Notes: generated by a model from the sequence alone, not told the origin. 64,000 nucleotides of DNA from Pedobacter polaris (GCF_005116505.1 NZ_SWBR01000002.1:1246715-1310714); one strand, 5' to 3'; shown: positions 9,064-19,050, counted from the stretch's first letter. Numbers and translations are program-made.

Positions 9064-9348
9064 ATGAAAGCAAAAACCATAATCATCATTGTAATTACTG
9101 CATTATTAACCACTTTTTTAGTCATTAATAATGACGCAGTAGATTTCGATTTCCTTATTGGCGCTCCAGTTCCTGTCTCTAAACTTTTAGTAATAGGAAT
9201 TTGTGTGCTTGTGGGTTTTATTTTAGGATTTATAGTAGGCAGACCTAAAAAAACTGTAAGCAGTTACGATACAGAGATTGAAAAAGGTTACCAAGCACCA
9301 GAAAACAAAAGCTCATTGAGTGATGAGGATAGGGATTATATCAGTTAG
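9064..9348 (+). CDS. LapA-domain (DUF1049) small membrane protein
   Basis: The 94-residue protein has two hydrophobic segments (about 4-22 and 38-60) separated by a short loop with NNDAVDFDFLIG, the typical LapA arrangement, and a glycine-containing second helix (GFILGFIVGRPKK). The last 30 residues are charged and probably cytoplasmic. In Enterobacteria LapA works with LapB in regulating lipopolysaccharide synthesis; in Bacteroidota the role is untested. It lies 27 bp after the zincin/propeller gene and may be cotranscribed. A perfect palindrome follows its stop. Confidence 0.8.
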   Translation: MKAKTIIIIVITALLTTFLVINNDAVDFDFLIGAPVPVSKLLVIGICVLVGFILGFIVGRPKKTVSSYDTEIEKGYQAPENKSSLSDEDRDYIS

Positions 9349-9371
9349 TTTTCTAGTATTTAGAAACTCTA

Positions 9372-9392
9372 GTCTTAGCGAGACGCTAAGAC
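9372..9392. repeat. Palindromic repeat (9-bp arms, 3-bp loop), copy 1
   Basis: GTCTTAGCG, loop AGA, CGCTAAGAC: a perfect hairpin between the convergent LapA-like and PorP/SprF genes. Two more copies occur at 19051-19071 and 19100-19120. There is no T tail, so it is not a classical intrinsic terminator, although it could stop or stabilise transcripts from both sides. Confidence 0.8.
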
Positions 9393-9418
9393 TTATCAAG
9401 TATTCCCAAAGGGCAAGG

Positions 9419-10303
9419 TTAAAATCGTCCCTTTACATTAATTTCAAAAGTGCCATTACTGTATGAATTTAATGACGATGTCTGCGTAGTATAAAAGCCA
9501 TTGATAAGATACTTCCTCTTGTAATCAAGACCTAGCCCAAAACTTGCAGATTTTACACTGTGATATATTCCTGTTAACATGATTTGTCTGTTGGCTAATG
9601 TCAATTGAGTTCCCAAGTCCCATATATTATCAACCCCTTTAAAGCCACGATAAGCAAATTTTGGTTCTAGTTCCATTCCGTCTATTCCCTCACTTAATTC
9701 TACCTTATAACTCACTGCAGTATAAAAAGTACCTACATTTGCCAATTGGATTTCCTCTCTCTTAAAAAATGTTTTCAAGTTGGGTACCGCAGCCTCAACC
9801 TTAAATCTTTGTGTTGTGTAGGCTACTCCAAAATCACCATCTATGTAGGTTTGGCGTTGATTATAAGCCATAGCGAGAGGATCATTGCCATTTCCTATGA
9901 TATCACTATTTGCAAGCCTCTGGTTCATAAAGCCCAAAGAAACACCAAAATGCATTTCGCTGTTTTGGCTATTGAGGGGAAGATGGTAGGCATAGGTACC
10001 TACTACCCTTGATTGACGCTGTAGCCCAGCCCTATCAAAATTAACATTCAATCCCATTGCAGCCTTCTTCTTGCTATAATCTACAGTTAAATTCTGTACT
10101 ATTGGAGCACCCGGAATACTTCCCCATTGCCTTTTATAGGCAGCGTTAACCGTAAGCCCTTTTTCGTAACCAGCAAAAGCCGGATTAGCAAGGTAAAGGT
10201 TATTATAATATTGGGCCGATAGCGGATTTAATTGAGCTTTTGAAATTTGAAATGACAGCATTATTAATGTCATAACATGTACAATTATTCTATATTTTTT
10301 CAT
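9419..10303 (-). CDS. PorP/SprF family type IX secretion outer-membrane protein
   Basis: The 294-residue protein begins with a signal peptide (MKKYRII...ISKA) and has the PorP/SprF start QLNPLSAQYYNNLYLANPAFAG (split here: QLNPLSAQYYNN, then NPAFAGYEKGL). Repeating beta-strand patterns and a C-terminal INVKGRF fit an outer-membrane barrel. SprF of Flavobacterium johnsoniae is needed to secrete the gliding adhesin SprB, and PorP/SprF genes often follow genes for type B CTD proteins. Here it starts one base after the giant adhesin gene ends, so it is very likely that adhesin's dedicated secretion or anchoring partner. Confidence 0.92.
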   Translation of the reverse strand: MKKYRIIVHVMTLIMLSFQISKAQLNPLSAQYYNNLYLANPAFAGYEKGLTVNAAYKRQWGSIPGAPIVQNLTVDYSKKKAAMGLNVNFDRAGLQRQSRVVGTYAYHLPLNSQNSEMHFGVSLGFMNQRLANSDIIGNGNDPLAMAYNQRQTYIDGDFGVAYTTQRFKVEAAVPNLKTFFKREEIQLANVGTFYTAVSYKVELSEGIDGMELEPKFAYRGFKGVDNIWDLGTQLTLANRQIMLTGIYHSVKSASFGLGLDYKRKYLINGFYTTQTSSLNSYSNGTFEINVKGRF

Positions 10304-10304
10304 C

Positions 10305-13300
10305 TTACTCTCTAATTAAAGTGATATAACCTTTTTGTTTTAATTTGTTTGTGCCAAAATCTATGACATAGTAATAGGTGTTTTCGGCTAATGAAGAACC
10401 ATTTACGGTTCCATCCCAAGTATTTTGATAACCTTTTTGCGTAAATAGGATTCTTCCAGCCCTATCAAAAATGGTAACCACGTTGTTTGGGTACATGTCA
10501 ATGTTTTTAACAACCCACAAATCATTTATTCCATCACCATTTGGTGTTAGTATATTTGTCGCAGAAATCGCTTGGAAATCGTCTCTTACTTCTACCGTGT
10601 AATTCAATGCTTCGCTACATCCGTTGGCATTACTCACAGTCACAGTATAGGTTGTTGTTACTGTTGGACGGATGGTAAGTGCCGCCGTATTTCGGCCAGA
10701 AACAATTCCCTCGGTATTAGCCCAAGTATAAGATGTGCCACCATTGGCCGTTAACACTAGGGTCTCACCTTTACTTACATTGTTCGTTGTATTGTTTGTT
10801 ATGGATGGAACCGGCGTTGGAAAAACAATAAAGCTTCCGTTAACATAGTTGAAATTATAATTAGCAGATAATCCACCAGTTGGTGTTAGAAGGTAATTAC
10901 CGGCAGGTGAATTGCTATTTGCAGCTGTTGAGACTGTAGGTTTAATACTTAAGTTATTTGCGTTATCTCCAAACTTAAAGCCAGTATACAATACTGTAAA
11001 TACTGGAAGGCCATTGTTTTGACAGATCTGTTTATTTTCGGCAGTTACTGTTAAAAGTGCTTTTATAATTGTTAGGTTAGCACCATTATAGCTTATTGTA
11101 TAATTCGGACTTGCAGATAACGAACCCATATTGATTGCATAATCACCAACGTTTTCACTTGGAACCCTAGCTAAAGAACCAGAAATCGCATCCGTTCCAA
11201 CTAACCCTGTAACTGCGTAGGTTAAAAACGGATCCGCTTCTCCGTAGATTTTAGATTTGGCCTGAGCAATGATATTTAAACTTGCCTTTGTAATGGTTAG
11301 ACTTCCACTTTGATAAGTTATGGCATAATTATTTGAGGCATAACCGCTTGGAACAATAAAATAGCTATTTACGTTTTTAGCCCCTTGTGCTGTACCCAAA
11401 TAAGATAAGCTACCTTGAAGCGATTGCTCGTTTTCACCGTGTACAAAACCAAGGTAACTGATACCATTGCCTCCAGTAAAAGCAATTCCATCATAGATTT
11501 TACTGGTATTATTAGCCGTTATGATTAATGCCTTTTTCTGAATATTTAGCGTAAAATTGATTGATGTGGCTGGCTGGTGATTTGCATCTCCCAGTTGGCT
11601 TGCCGTTATAATCGATGTTCCAGCACCAAGAATCCTAACTAATCCATTTACATCAACCGAAGCCACTAGAGGATTACTGCTTGCATAACTTACCCCCAAA
11701 CCTGATGTGGCAACTGCTTTAGCATTGATTGCCACATCACCATAAATAGCACTTACTGTACCGCCCGCCGTTTGGCTGTTAAAGGTGATTACGTTATTAC
11801 CTGATGCTTCGATACTCAATGTACCTGCTACATAATTAAAGTTATAATTGTTAGCACTTAATCCCGCTGGAATAATGGTATAAGTACCCTTGTTTAGTGC
11901 ACCTTGAGCAGTGCCTGTATAACTTAAACTACCATTTAATACTGTTGTGCCTTCACCATTTACAAAACCCGAATATAATACCCCATTTCCACCGTTATAG
12001 GCATTGCCATCATATATCTTAGTAAAATCATTGGCACTAACAGTCAGTACTTTTTTGATCACTATAATATCAAAACTGATTGATGTTGCTGCAATATAAT
12101 TGTTATTACCTGGTTGACTTGCTGTAATGGCAGCAGTTCCCACGCCAACAATGTTTACTTGCCCATTGGCACCCACTGTTGCTACAGCTGTATTGCTGCT
12201 TTGATAACTCGCTGGTAAACCAGAGCTCGCCACCGCTGATGCATTGATACTCGCATCTCCGTAGATTTTATTAATTATTGAACCAACAGTTTGTGCATTA
12301 AAGCTAAGCGTATTATCTAAACTGTTGCCAATAGTAAGTGTTCCATTTGCAAATGCTATGGCATAGTTTACGTTGCTTAACCCTGATGGAATAATGGTAT
12401 ATGTACCTGTATTTATAGCTCCCTGTGCTGTACCACTGTAAACTATTGCACCTTGTAAATTGGTTTCATTGTCGCCATTGGCAAAACCTGCAATGCTCAA
12501 CCCGTTACCACCAATATAAGCTGTTCCATCATAAGTTCTGAACTGATTGTTTGCTGTGATGGTTAAGGTCTTTTGACCGATGCTTAAGTTTGCTGGCGTA
12601 TAATTTATTGAATAATTGCCTCCAGCAGTCAAGCTACCGAGGTTGATTGCATAACTACCTACATTTTCACCTGCCGTTCTTACCAGAAGCCCGGTTACTC
12701 CATCTGTACCAATTAACCCAGTAACTGTATAGGTAAATGCAGGCTCATTGTCACCGTATGTTTTGTTCTTTGCATCTGCGGTAATTGTTAAACCAGCCTT
12801 AGTTATTGTTAAACTTCCATCCTGATAAGTAATAGCATAATTATTTGAGGTATAGCCTGTCGGACTGATGAAATAACTTCCAACAGTTGTTGCCCCTATT
12901 GCCATGCCTGTGTAACTTAATACGCCTTGCAAGTTTATCTGGCTCTCACCTGTTACAAAACCTGTATAGCTTACACCATTGCCACCTGCATAAGCCTGTG
13001 CATTGTAAACCTTGTTGGCATTGTTTGCAGTAATCGTCAACCCTTTTTTAGCCACGTTAATAGTAAAACTGATTGGCGTTGCCGCAGCTTGATTGGAATC
13101 GCCTGGTTGAGTGGTCGTTATCATGGCTACTCCTGCACCTAACACTGTAACTGTTCCATTGGCTGCCACCTGTGCTACAGCTGGGTTATTACTTTGGTAG
13201 CTTACTGTTAAACCAGATGTGGCAACTGCCGATGCATCAATGTTTCCATTGCCATAAGTTACATTTAAATTTGAACCCGCTATTTGGCTGTTAAAGGTGA

Positions 13301-16300
13301 TTACATTGCTACCAGATTGAATGATATTTAATGTTCCGGCTATATAGTTCAAATCATAATTGTTAGCCGTTAATCCCGATGGGATAATTTGATAATTCCC
13401 AGTATTCACCGCACCTTGAGATGTGCCAGTATAAATTACAGTACCTCCAAGCACAGTACTGCTCTCTCCGTACACAAAACCTGTATAACTTAAACCATTT
13501 CCACCAGAATATGGTATTCCGTTATATGTTTTACTATAATCATTTGCCTTTACATCAAGTGTTTTCTTATTTACTTGTACCGTAAAACTGATTGTGGGTG
13601 CAGGCTGAAAATTGATATCTCCAGCTTGGCTAGCTGTAATCAAAGCGGTTCCTGTTCCCTTTATTTCCACTTGACCCTGTGCATTAATACTAGCAACTGC
13701 GGTATTGCTACTTCCGTAACTTGCCGCAAGGTTAGAACTGGCCACCGCTGATGCATTGATACTACCATCTCCATAAGTTTTTAATATTGTAGTACCTCCC
13801 GTTTGTGCATTAAAGCTGAGCACATTTGCAATACTGGCAGTTACCAATAGATTTCCGTTTGTATAGGTAATGTTATAATTATTAGAAGTGTAACCCTTTG
13901 GTACAATAGTATAGTTGCCAGTGTTTATTGCACCTTGTGATGTGCCCTCATATTCCAATATGCCATTTAGTGCATTAATTTCATTATCTCCAAGGGCGAA
14001 ACCAGTATAGGCAACGCCATTGCCACCACTATAAGGTGCACCATCATAAGTTTTAGTTTGGTTGTTGGCTTTAACAGTTAAAGCTTTTTGTGTTATTGTG
14101 CCAACATTTGCAATGATATTTGTTGTGTTGGCAATGTTGTAATTGCCTGCGCTTGTTCCGTTTAAATTTAAATTACCCAGTGGGATGTTTACTACTTTGT
14201 TAACACCCACATTTTTATCATCATAATTAGCTGTGGTACTGGTTAATAAAATAGATAAATCATCCGTACCTACAATACTGCCCGTAACAAAACTCAAATC
14301 ACTTGTTGTAATAGTAGCATTAATATTGCCATCGTATTCTTTGCTTATCGTGACTGAAGTTAAAGCTAAGGTTACTGGTTTTTTGTTGGCGATTAGGTTA
14401 AAAACCACAGGTGTTGCAGGGTCGTAGCTACCATTGCCAGCCTGGGTTGCTGTAATGTTTACTGTACCCGCTTTTTTAATGTTGATTTTCCATTTGTTAC
14501 CATCTACTGCATCTTGAAAGGCTTCGGCTATGCTGTTATCTGCAGAGGTATAACTTATGGTTAAACCAGAGGTTGAAGTTGCACCTGGTTCAAAATTGGC
14601 ATCGCCGTAGGTTTTGGTAATATTAGCTGTTGGATTGATGGTTTGCGGTTGGCTTTGCAACTCGTAAGCACCTAGGTCTATATTTGTTCCTTTTAAACGT
14701 GAGTTGCCTGCTAGGTCTTTATTAGTGGTCAGACTGCTGTTCCCAGTATTGCCATCGGCAGCTTCGTACAAACTGTTACTACCTGCACCTATGGCTGGGC
14801 TGTTAAATTTGAGGCTGTAATCGCCATTGATGGCATCGGTAAAAAGTTGAGCAGTGGTAATGCCTGTGGCACTAATGTTCCCATTGACCGTGTTGGTCTT
14901 ACCATCAATAAGGTTATTATTTAGAGTGATGATAGCAACTCCCGCAGTTAAGTATTGTAACCCTTGGTTTGCCCAAAGTAATGAGTTTTGCACAATAAAT
15001 CTACCATTTTCTACGTACAGTCCTCCTGTATTGCCACCATTGGCACTATTGCCATATATAGTACAATTTTGTAATAGCGCACTTACACCGTCGTTATGCC
15101 ATATTGCCCCTCCACTGGTATTTGGTGAGCTATTTTTAGCAAACAAACAATTGAACAATTTGGGCGAAGAAACAGAATTATACATCCCTCCGCCTCTATT
15201 ATTAGCTATATTACCAGAGAAAATGTTAAGAGTAATAATTGGAGATGAATCCGAATTATACATCCCACCACCATCACTAATAGCGCTGTTACCAGAGAAG
15301 TTGCATTGGTCTATAATTAGCGAAGAAGTGATATTAAGCATCCCGCCACCATAATTAGCATTATTGCCCGAGAAAGTGCATTGATTAATGTTTGCAGAAG
15401 AAAGATTGTTATACATCCCGCCACCGCTAAATTTACTGATGGCTTGACTGTTAACGTTTATTAAACCACTGAATCCATTTGCATTACCGCCATTAACCGT
15501 AAAGCCATCAAGTTGCGCCGTACCCACCGTACCTGCACTAATAAGGACATGGTAAGCGTTTTCGCTATTATTTATAATACTCAGTGTACTGCCAAACCCT
15601 GAAATTACATCATCACCATTAAAATCTCCAGAAAGCGTTGTAATTGCCAATTTTGGATTGCGGTTTGCCAAGTTGTTAATACCATTGTCTGGGTCGAAAC
15701 CGCCATAAATTTTTACATCTTTTACTAAAAGAAACGAATTATCTCTAGTAGCCGGGTTACCGAAATTGTTATCCGCTGGGCTATATAGAGGTTTGTAAGT
15801 CCCTTTCGCTACCCAAATCTGGGTTACTTGTGGATTCGTAGCTACCGCATTGTTGGTCTTGACAAATTTAAGTGCATCGGCTAATTCAGGAACTGCATTA
15901 GCCCAACTGCTACCATTAGCACTTCCGCTATTTATAGCTCTATTAACATATACAATGTTTGCATTTGGAGCAATTAGAGGAGTATAGGGAACTGCTTTTT
16001 CCTCTACTTTAACATCATCAATCAATAGCAGAAACTTATCCACCGAGTTATTTCGAAAGGCAATGCGAATCTTCTGACCTTTATACGCATCAAGTGCAAT
16101 TTCACGATTAGTCCAAGAAGAATTTTCTTCTGCAATAGAAAATACCCGAACAGAAGCGCCCAAAAGATTACTATAACTTCCGGTAGGCACATTAGGGCTT
16201 GCCATGATCCTTACTTCATATCCATCGCGATAAACTGGATCTTGGGCAACTGCATTCCAATTTAATCGGATTGTACCTGATGTAAGGGGAATTGTTATTT

Positions 16301-16673
16301 CAGGCGTCCACATCCAATCATCTGCTTGCCCTATCGGCGAGTAGTAAGATGTACTGAAAGCCGCTGAATCAAGTACAGAATGAGAAAAATCATCTCTTCT
16401 TTCCCAAGCTTGATTTACATAATTCACCGTTGGGTTAGGAGTGCGCCCATCAAGATTAAATAATAGCCAACCGCTTGGGAAAACATAGGTTCCAGCACCT
16501 CCTGCTGTTGGCCCGTTGGTATGATCAAAGTCTTCGAAAAAAATAACCTGTCCATATGCAGGAAGCATACCTAGCAAAAAAGAAATGAGCAAAATGAGCT
16601 TCCGTAAGGGATTAAGAAAACCACTAGACATGTGTGTTTGCATCTTCAAAGTTATTGGTAACAGTTTTTTCAT
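10305..16673 (-). CDS. Giant MBG/YDG-repeat surface adhesin with T9SS type B sorting domain
   Basis: The protein has 2122 residues. The signal peptide lies around 23-42 (ILLISFLLGMLPAYG); ATGs at residues 11 and 15 are alternative starts. Next come a choice-of-anchor-J/cleaved-adhesin-like domain (about 43-225), a parallel beta-helix region (about 240-670) with GGGMYN..CxFSGN repeats, then about 1300 residues of alternating MBG/YDG modules (TYDG..GGNG motifs six times, IYGD..SINASAVA motifs five times), an Ig-like domain (about 1950-2030) and a gliding-motility C-terminal domain from LTPNGDGIND (2042) to KGYITLIRE. The CTD directs export through the T9SS. Predicted role: cell-surface adhesin, possibly for gliding or biofilm. 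The PorP/SprF gene follows after 1 bp. Confidence 0.92.
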   Translation of the reverse strand: MKKLLPITLKMQTHMSSGFLNPLRKLILLISFLLGMLPAYGQVIFFEDFDHTNGPTAGGAGTYVFPSGWLLFNLDGRTPNPTVNYVNQAWERRDDFSHSVLDSAAFSTSYYSPIGQADDWMWTPEITIPLTSGTIRLNWNAVAQDPVYRDGYEVRIMASPNVPTGSYSNLLGASVRVFSIAEENSSWTNREIALDAYKGQKIRIAFRNNSVDKFLLLIDDVKVEEKAVPYTPLIAPNANIVYVNRAINSGSANGSSWANAVPELADALKFVKTNNAVATNPQVTQIWVAKGTYKPLYSPADNNFGNPATRDNSFLLVKDVKIYGGFDPDNGINNLANRNPKLAITTLSGDFNGDDVISGFGSTLSIINNSENAYHVLISAGTVGTAQLDGFTVNGGNANGFSGLINVNSQAISKFSGGGMYNNLSSANINQCTFSGNNANYGGGMLNITSSLIIDQCNFSGNSAISDGGGMYNSDSSPIITLNIFSGNIANNRGGGMYNSVSSPKLFNCLFAKNSSPNTSGGAIWHNDGVSALLQNCTIYGNSANGGNTGGLYVENGRFIVQNSLLWANQGLQYLTAGVAIITLNNNLIDGKTNTVNGNISATGITTAQLFTDAINGDYSLKFNSPAIGAGSNSLYEAADGNTGNSSLTTNKDLAGNSRLKGTNIDLGAYELQSQPQTINPTANITKTYGDANFEPGATSTSGLTISYTSADNSIAEAFQDAVDGNKWKINIKKAGTVNITATQAGNGSYDPATPVVFNLIANKKPVTLALTSVTISKEYDGNINATITTSDLSFVTGSIVGTDDLSILLTSTTANYDDKNVGVNKVVNIPLGNLNLNGTSAGNYNIANTTNIIANVGTITQKALTVKANNQTKTYDGAPYSGGNGVAYTGFALGDNEINALNGILEYEGTSQGAINTGNYTIVPKGYTSNNYNITYTNGNLLVTASIANVLSFNAQTGGTTILKTYGDGSINASAVASSNLAASYGSSNTAVASINAQGQVEIKGTGTALITASQAGDINFQPAPTISFTVQVNKKTLDVKANDYSKTYNGIPYSGGNGLSYTGFVYGESSTVLGGTVIYTGTSQGAVNTGNYQIIPSGLTANNYDLNYIAGTLNIIQSGSNVITFNSQIAGSNLNVTYGNGNIDASAVATSGLTVSYQSNNPAVAQVAANGTVTVLGAGVAMITTTQPGDSNQAAATPISFTINVAKKGLTITANNANKVYNAQAYAGGNGVSYTGFVTGESQINLQGVLSYTGMAIGATTVGSYFISPTGYTSNNYAITYQDGSLTITKAGLTITADAKNKTYGDNEPAFTYTVTGLIGTDGVTGLLVRTAGENVGSYAINLGSLTAGGNYSINYTPANLSIGQKTLTITANNQFRTYDGTAYIGGNGLSIAGFANGDNETNLQGAIVYSGTAQGAINTGTYTIIPSGLSNVNYAIAFANGTLTIGNSLDNTLSFNAQTVGSIINKIYGDASINASAVASSGLPASYQSSNTAVATVGANGQVNIVGVGTAAITASQPGNNNYIAATSISFDIIVIKKVLTVSANDFTKIYDGNAYNGGNGVLYSGFVNGEGTTVLNGSLSYTGTAQGALNKGTYTIIPAGLSANNYNFNYVAGTLSIEASGNNVITFNSQTAGGTVSAIYGDVAINAKAVATSGLGVSYASSNPLVASVDVNGLVRILGAGTSIITASQLGDANHQPATSINFTLNIQKKALIITANNTSKIYDGIAFTGGNGISYLGFVHGENEQSLQGSLSYLGTAQGAKNVNSYFIVPSGYASNNYAITYQSGSLTITKASLNIIAQAKSKIYGEADPFLTYAVTGLVGTDAISGSLARVPSENVGDYAINMGSLSASPNYTISYNGANLTIIKALLTVTAENKQICQNNGLPVFTVLYTGFKFGDNANNLSIKPTVSTAANSNSPAGNYLLTPTGGLSANYNFNYVNGSFIVFPTPVPSITNNTTNNVSKGETLVLTANGGTSYTWANTEGIVSGRNTAALTIRPTVTTTYTVTVSNANGCSEALNYTVEVRDDFQAISATNILTPNGDGINDLWVVKNIDMYPNNVVTIFDRAGRILFTQKGYQNTWDGTVNGSSLAENTYYYVIDFGTNKLKQKGYITLIRE
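11270..14090 (-). repeat. Super-repeat of ~510 bp inside the adhesin gene
   Basis: The segment encoding the GGNG motif recurs at about 11465, 11990, 12505, 12980, 13498 and 14022, a spacing of roughly 475-525 bp (about 170 residues). Each full unit pairs a YDG module with a second beta module ending in SFxxxVxKK. Two shorter MBG_2-type inserts break the pattern (near 11250 and 12760). The copies are diverged at the DNA level, so expansion is not very recent. Confidence 0.75.
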
Positions 16674-16679
16674 AGCGTT

Positions 16680-16787
16680 TCAGATTTGAGTAATGCGTCG
16701 TTCAAAAAACCACCACACTATGCACATTGCAATTAATGCAATAAGCATAATGATGATTATCCATTTGTAGTTTTTTGATTGGGGCAT
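16680..16787 (-). CDS. 35-residue single-span membrane peptide upstream of the adhesin
   Basis: This is a short ATG frame on the minus strand ending at TGA 6 bp before the annotated adhesin start. The product begins MPQSKNYKW, has about 20 hydrophobic residues rich in Ile/Leu/Met (IIIIMLIALIAMCIVWW), and ends in a charged FFERRITQI tail. This is the layout of a real small transmembrane protein with a positive cytoplasmic end. The close spacing suggests translational coupling to the adhesin gene. No family is recognised and such a short frame could be chance, but the hydrophobic block with charged flank is unusually clean. Confidence 0.4.
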   Translation of the reverse strand: MPQSKNYKWIIIIMLIALIAMCIVWWFFERRITQI

Positions 16788-17128
16788 AGGATAAAATTGA
16801 CCACTTCTAGCTTTAAAACCAAGATTTTAGGGCGGACAAAAAGCGGACAAAGAAAGTGGAAGCTGAAAGACTAAAGACCAAAGAAGAAGAAGAAGAAGAA
16901 GGTTGAAGGAGCAGACAATTCAGTTGGCAGTTCTTAGTTGGCAGTTTGCTTTTAACCGATGAGCACAGGTTTTTACTTTTTAAACACGATAGTAGCGGTA
17001 TCCTTTTCACCAAGTCCCTTTAGGGGTAAAAGATTTAGCGGATAGCGTGACTGAAACAAACGAAGAATTACTGTCTCTGCTTTTCAAAAAAATCAGCACA
17101 CAATTTTCAACTTACAGTTTTAGGTGTC
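16788..17128. other. Intergenic region with simple and direct repeats
   Basis: This 341-bp gap between the regulator and the small membrane peptide contains a GAA triplet run (16881-16901), two copies of AGTTGGCAGTT (16922-16932 and 16936-16946), and a CCCTTTAGGGG core (17016-17026) related to the elements at 1272 and 24151. No gene or exact promoter box was recognised; the minus-strand 66-residue frame at 16813-17013 is serine-rich low-complexity translation of the GAA run. Confidence 0.5.
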
Positions 17129-18874
17129 TTAAACCAACCTACAAATAAAGTCTTCTAGTACGCTTTCGGTACCTAGACTTAATCTTTGTTTTAACCTGCG
17201 CTTGCTCCTACCTACACTATCTTTGCTGATACCTAAAGTATTTGCAATTTGATTAGTGGTTAGTTTTAAGCATAAAAGTGTGGCTAAGCGTTCTTCTGCT
17301 GGGCTAATAGAGGGCAACACTTTTTGCAGTGATGGTAAAAAATCAGGATAAGCTTTTGAAAACTCCAACCTAAATTTTTCCCATTCCGTATCGGTTACGA
17401 GTGTGTATCTTAATAGACTTTCATTCAATTGTTCATAACCATCAGCCAATTGTTTTTGTAGGTTAAAAATTAGATTTTCTTTTTCAATAATATTTTCTGT
17501 AAAGCTTAGTATTTGCTCTTTTGCTTGATTTGCTTCTTGTTCGGCCAGTTTTTGTTTGCGCGCTAATGTTTCTGCTAAATGTTTTTGTTGCAACATTTTA
17601 CGGTTGTAAAACAACAACGATATCACAGTTAAAAGTACAATGGCTATTAATATAAAATTTCTGGTTAAACGTTGGTTACTGATTGTATTGTTTGCTTCTT
17701 GCAGATTATCTTGCATATCATCAAAAGCTATACTGGCATTAATTGCAGATAATTTACCGTTATTTACATTTTCTGTTAAGCTATCGCGGTATTTTTGGTG
17801 TAGCGCATAATATGCAAATGCACTATCTATTTCTTTAGTTACCTTAAATACATCTGCTATACCTTTAGAGGCCAAAGCCTTTTCTTTTAACAAGTTAGAT
17901 TTTATGGCATAGCGATAGGCGTTTTTAAATTCATTTAATGCTTTGCCATAAGCTTTGTTTTTTAAATATATGTTGCCCAAGTTGTTTTCGGCTATTGCCA
18001 CATTATTAAAAGATTTTAACCTTAAACTGGTTTCCAAGTGCTCTTTTATTAATGGTATGGCTTTATCTTCTTGATTTTGCAAGGCTAAAATCCTGCCAAT
18101 ATTGCCTTTTGCAATAGCTATCCATAATTGTTGGTTATCTAGCTCTGTATGAGGTTTTTTAATTAAGGTATCTAATAATTTTTGATAATAATACTTTGAG
18201 TCGTCTATATTGCCCAATCTAAAATAAGCAGCACCAATTATGTCTATTTGCAAAATATGCAAGTTTGGGTCAGTGCCATTTTTTTCTTTGCTATCGAAAG
18301 ATAAAAATTTACGTCCATAGTTAATGCTTTGCTTATAATCTTCATTTAAATATAAGCCAAGACTAACATTATAGTAACGATTGGCCACATAAACAAAATG
18401 GGAAACGCCTATCTTTTTCTGTAACTCAATGGCTTTTAAATTATATAATACATAGCTACTTGCATAAGGTGATAATTCTGCATACTGTGCATATAGCTCT
18501 GCCATTAACTGGTCATCCTTTAGTTTGCTGGCTATTTTTATGCACTTAATTAATAATGGGCCTCCTTTTGCGAATTCTGATGATTTCCAAACGCCAAGTT
18601 CAATTCTTCCATAAACATCAAACATTGTGGTTCTAATCCATAACCTATCATCTGGATTATCTTTTAAATAGGCGTACATCTGATTGATGATTTGATGGTA
18701 TTCGTTTACATCTCTCTTACTTTTTAATAAACTATAGGTTTTTTCTGCCTCGTGGGTTTGAGAAGTATCGGAAACCTCCCAAGCTTTTATATATGGGACT
18801 ATCAATTTACTTTGTGCTTTAACTTTAAAGCTACAGAGAAAAATGCATAGAAATAGAGAGAGCGGAAGCCGCAT
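17129..18874 (-). CDS. Membrane-bound TPR sensor with LuxR-type HTH (transcriptional regulator)
   Basis: The 581-residue protein has a signal peptide (1-20), tetratricopeptide repeats (about 70-370; e.g. AIAENNLGNIYLKNKAYGKA), a membrane helix (about 406-425, FILIAIVLLTVISLLFY), a coiled coil (about 430-490) and a C-terminal LuxR/GerE helix-turn-helix (about 525-575) with LTTNQIANTLGISKDSV. This Bacteroidota type puts the TPRs in the periplasm and the DNA-binding domain in the cytoplasm. Ligand and targets are unknown; its place directly upstream of the adhesin block on the same strand suggests it may control that block. The ATG start at 18872-18874 is supported by the signal peptide. Confidence 0.88.
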   Translation of the reverse strand: MRLPLSLFLCIFLCSFKVKAQSKLIVPYIKAWEVSDTSQTHEAEKTYSLLKSKRDVNEYHQIINQMYAYLKDNPDDRLWIRTTMFDVYGRIELGVWKSSEFAKGGPLLIKCIKIASKLKDDQLMAELYAQYAELSPYASSYVLYNLKAIELQKKIGVSHFVYVANRYYNVSLGLYLNEDYKQSINYGRKFLSFDSKEKNGTDPNLHILQIDIIGAAYFRLGNIDDSKYYYQKLLDTLIKKPHTELDNQQLWIAIAKGNIGRILALQNQEDKAIPLIKEHLETSLRLKSFNNVAIAENNLGNIYLKNKAYGKALNEFKNAYRYAIKSNLLKEKALASKGIADVFKVTKEIDSAFAYYALHQKYRDSLTENVNNGKLSAINASIAFDDMQDNLQEANNTISNQRLTRNFILIAIVLLTVISLLFYNRKMLQQKHLAETLARKQKLAEQEANQAKEQILSFTENIIEKENLIFNLQKQLADGYEQLNESLLRYTLVTDTEWEKFRLEFSKAYPDFLPSLQKVLPSISPAEERLATLLCLKLTTNQIANTLGISKDSVGRSKRRLKQRLSLGTESVLEDFICRLV

Positions 18875-19050
18875 TTTAAATGGGTTGATTATAATAGTAT
18901 TATAACTAAATATACTCCTAATGATTGTAAACTTAATATTTTAGTTTCAAAATCACAAAAGGACTCTACATCCAGGCAAAAAACTAAGAAGCTGTCAAAA
19001 AATTAAAAATTTCTCACAGATGTTCGCAAATTTAAAAGCGTAGATATCTA

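Noticed and set aside
14854..15354. 166-residue plus-strand frame inside the adhesin gene
   Set aside because: It is the complement of the Gly/Asn/Ser-rich beta-helix repeats; its Pro/Leu-rich product has no start context and is a shadow.
16813..17013. 66-residue minus-strand frame
   Set aside because: Its serine run is the translation of the (GAA)n simple repeat on the other strand; no start support.
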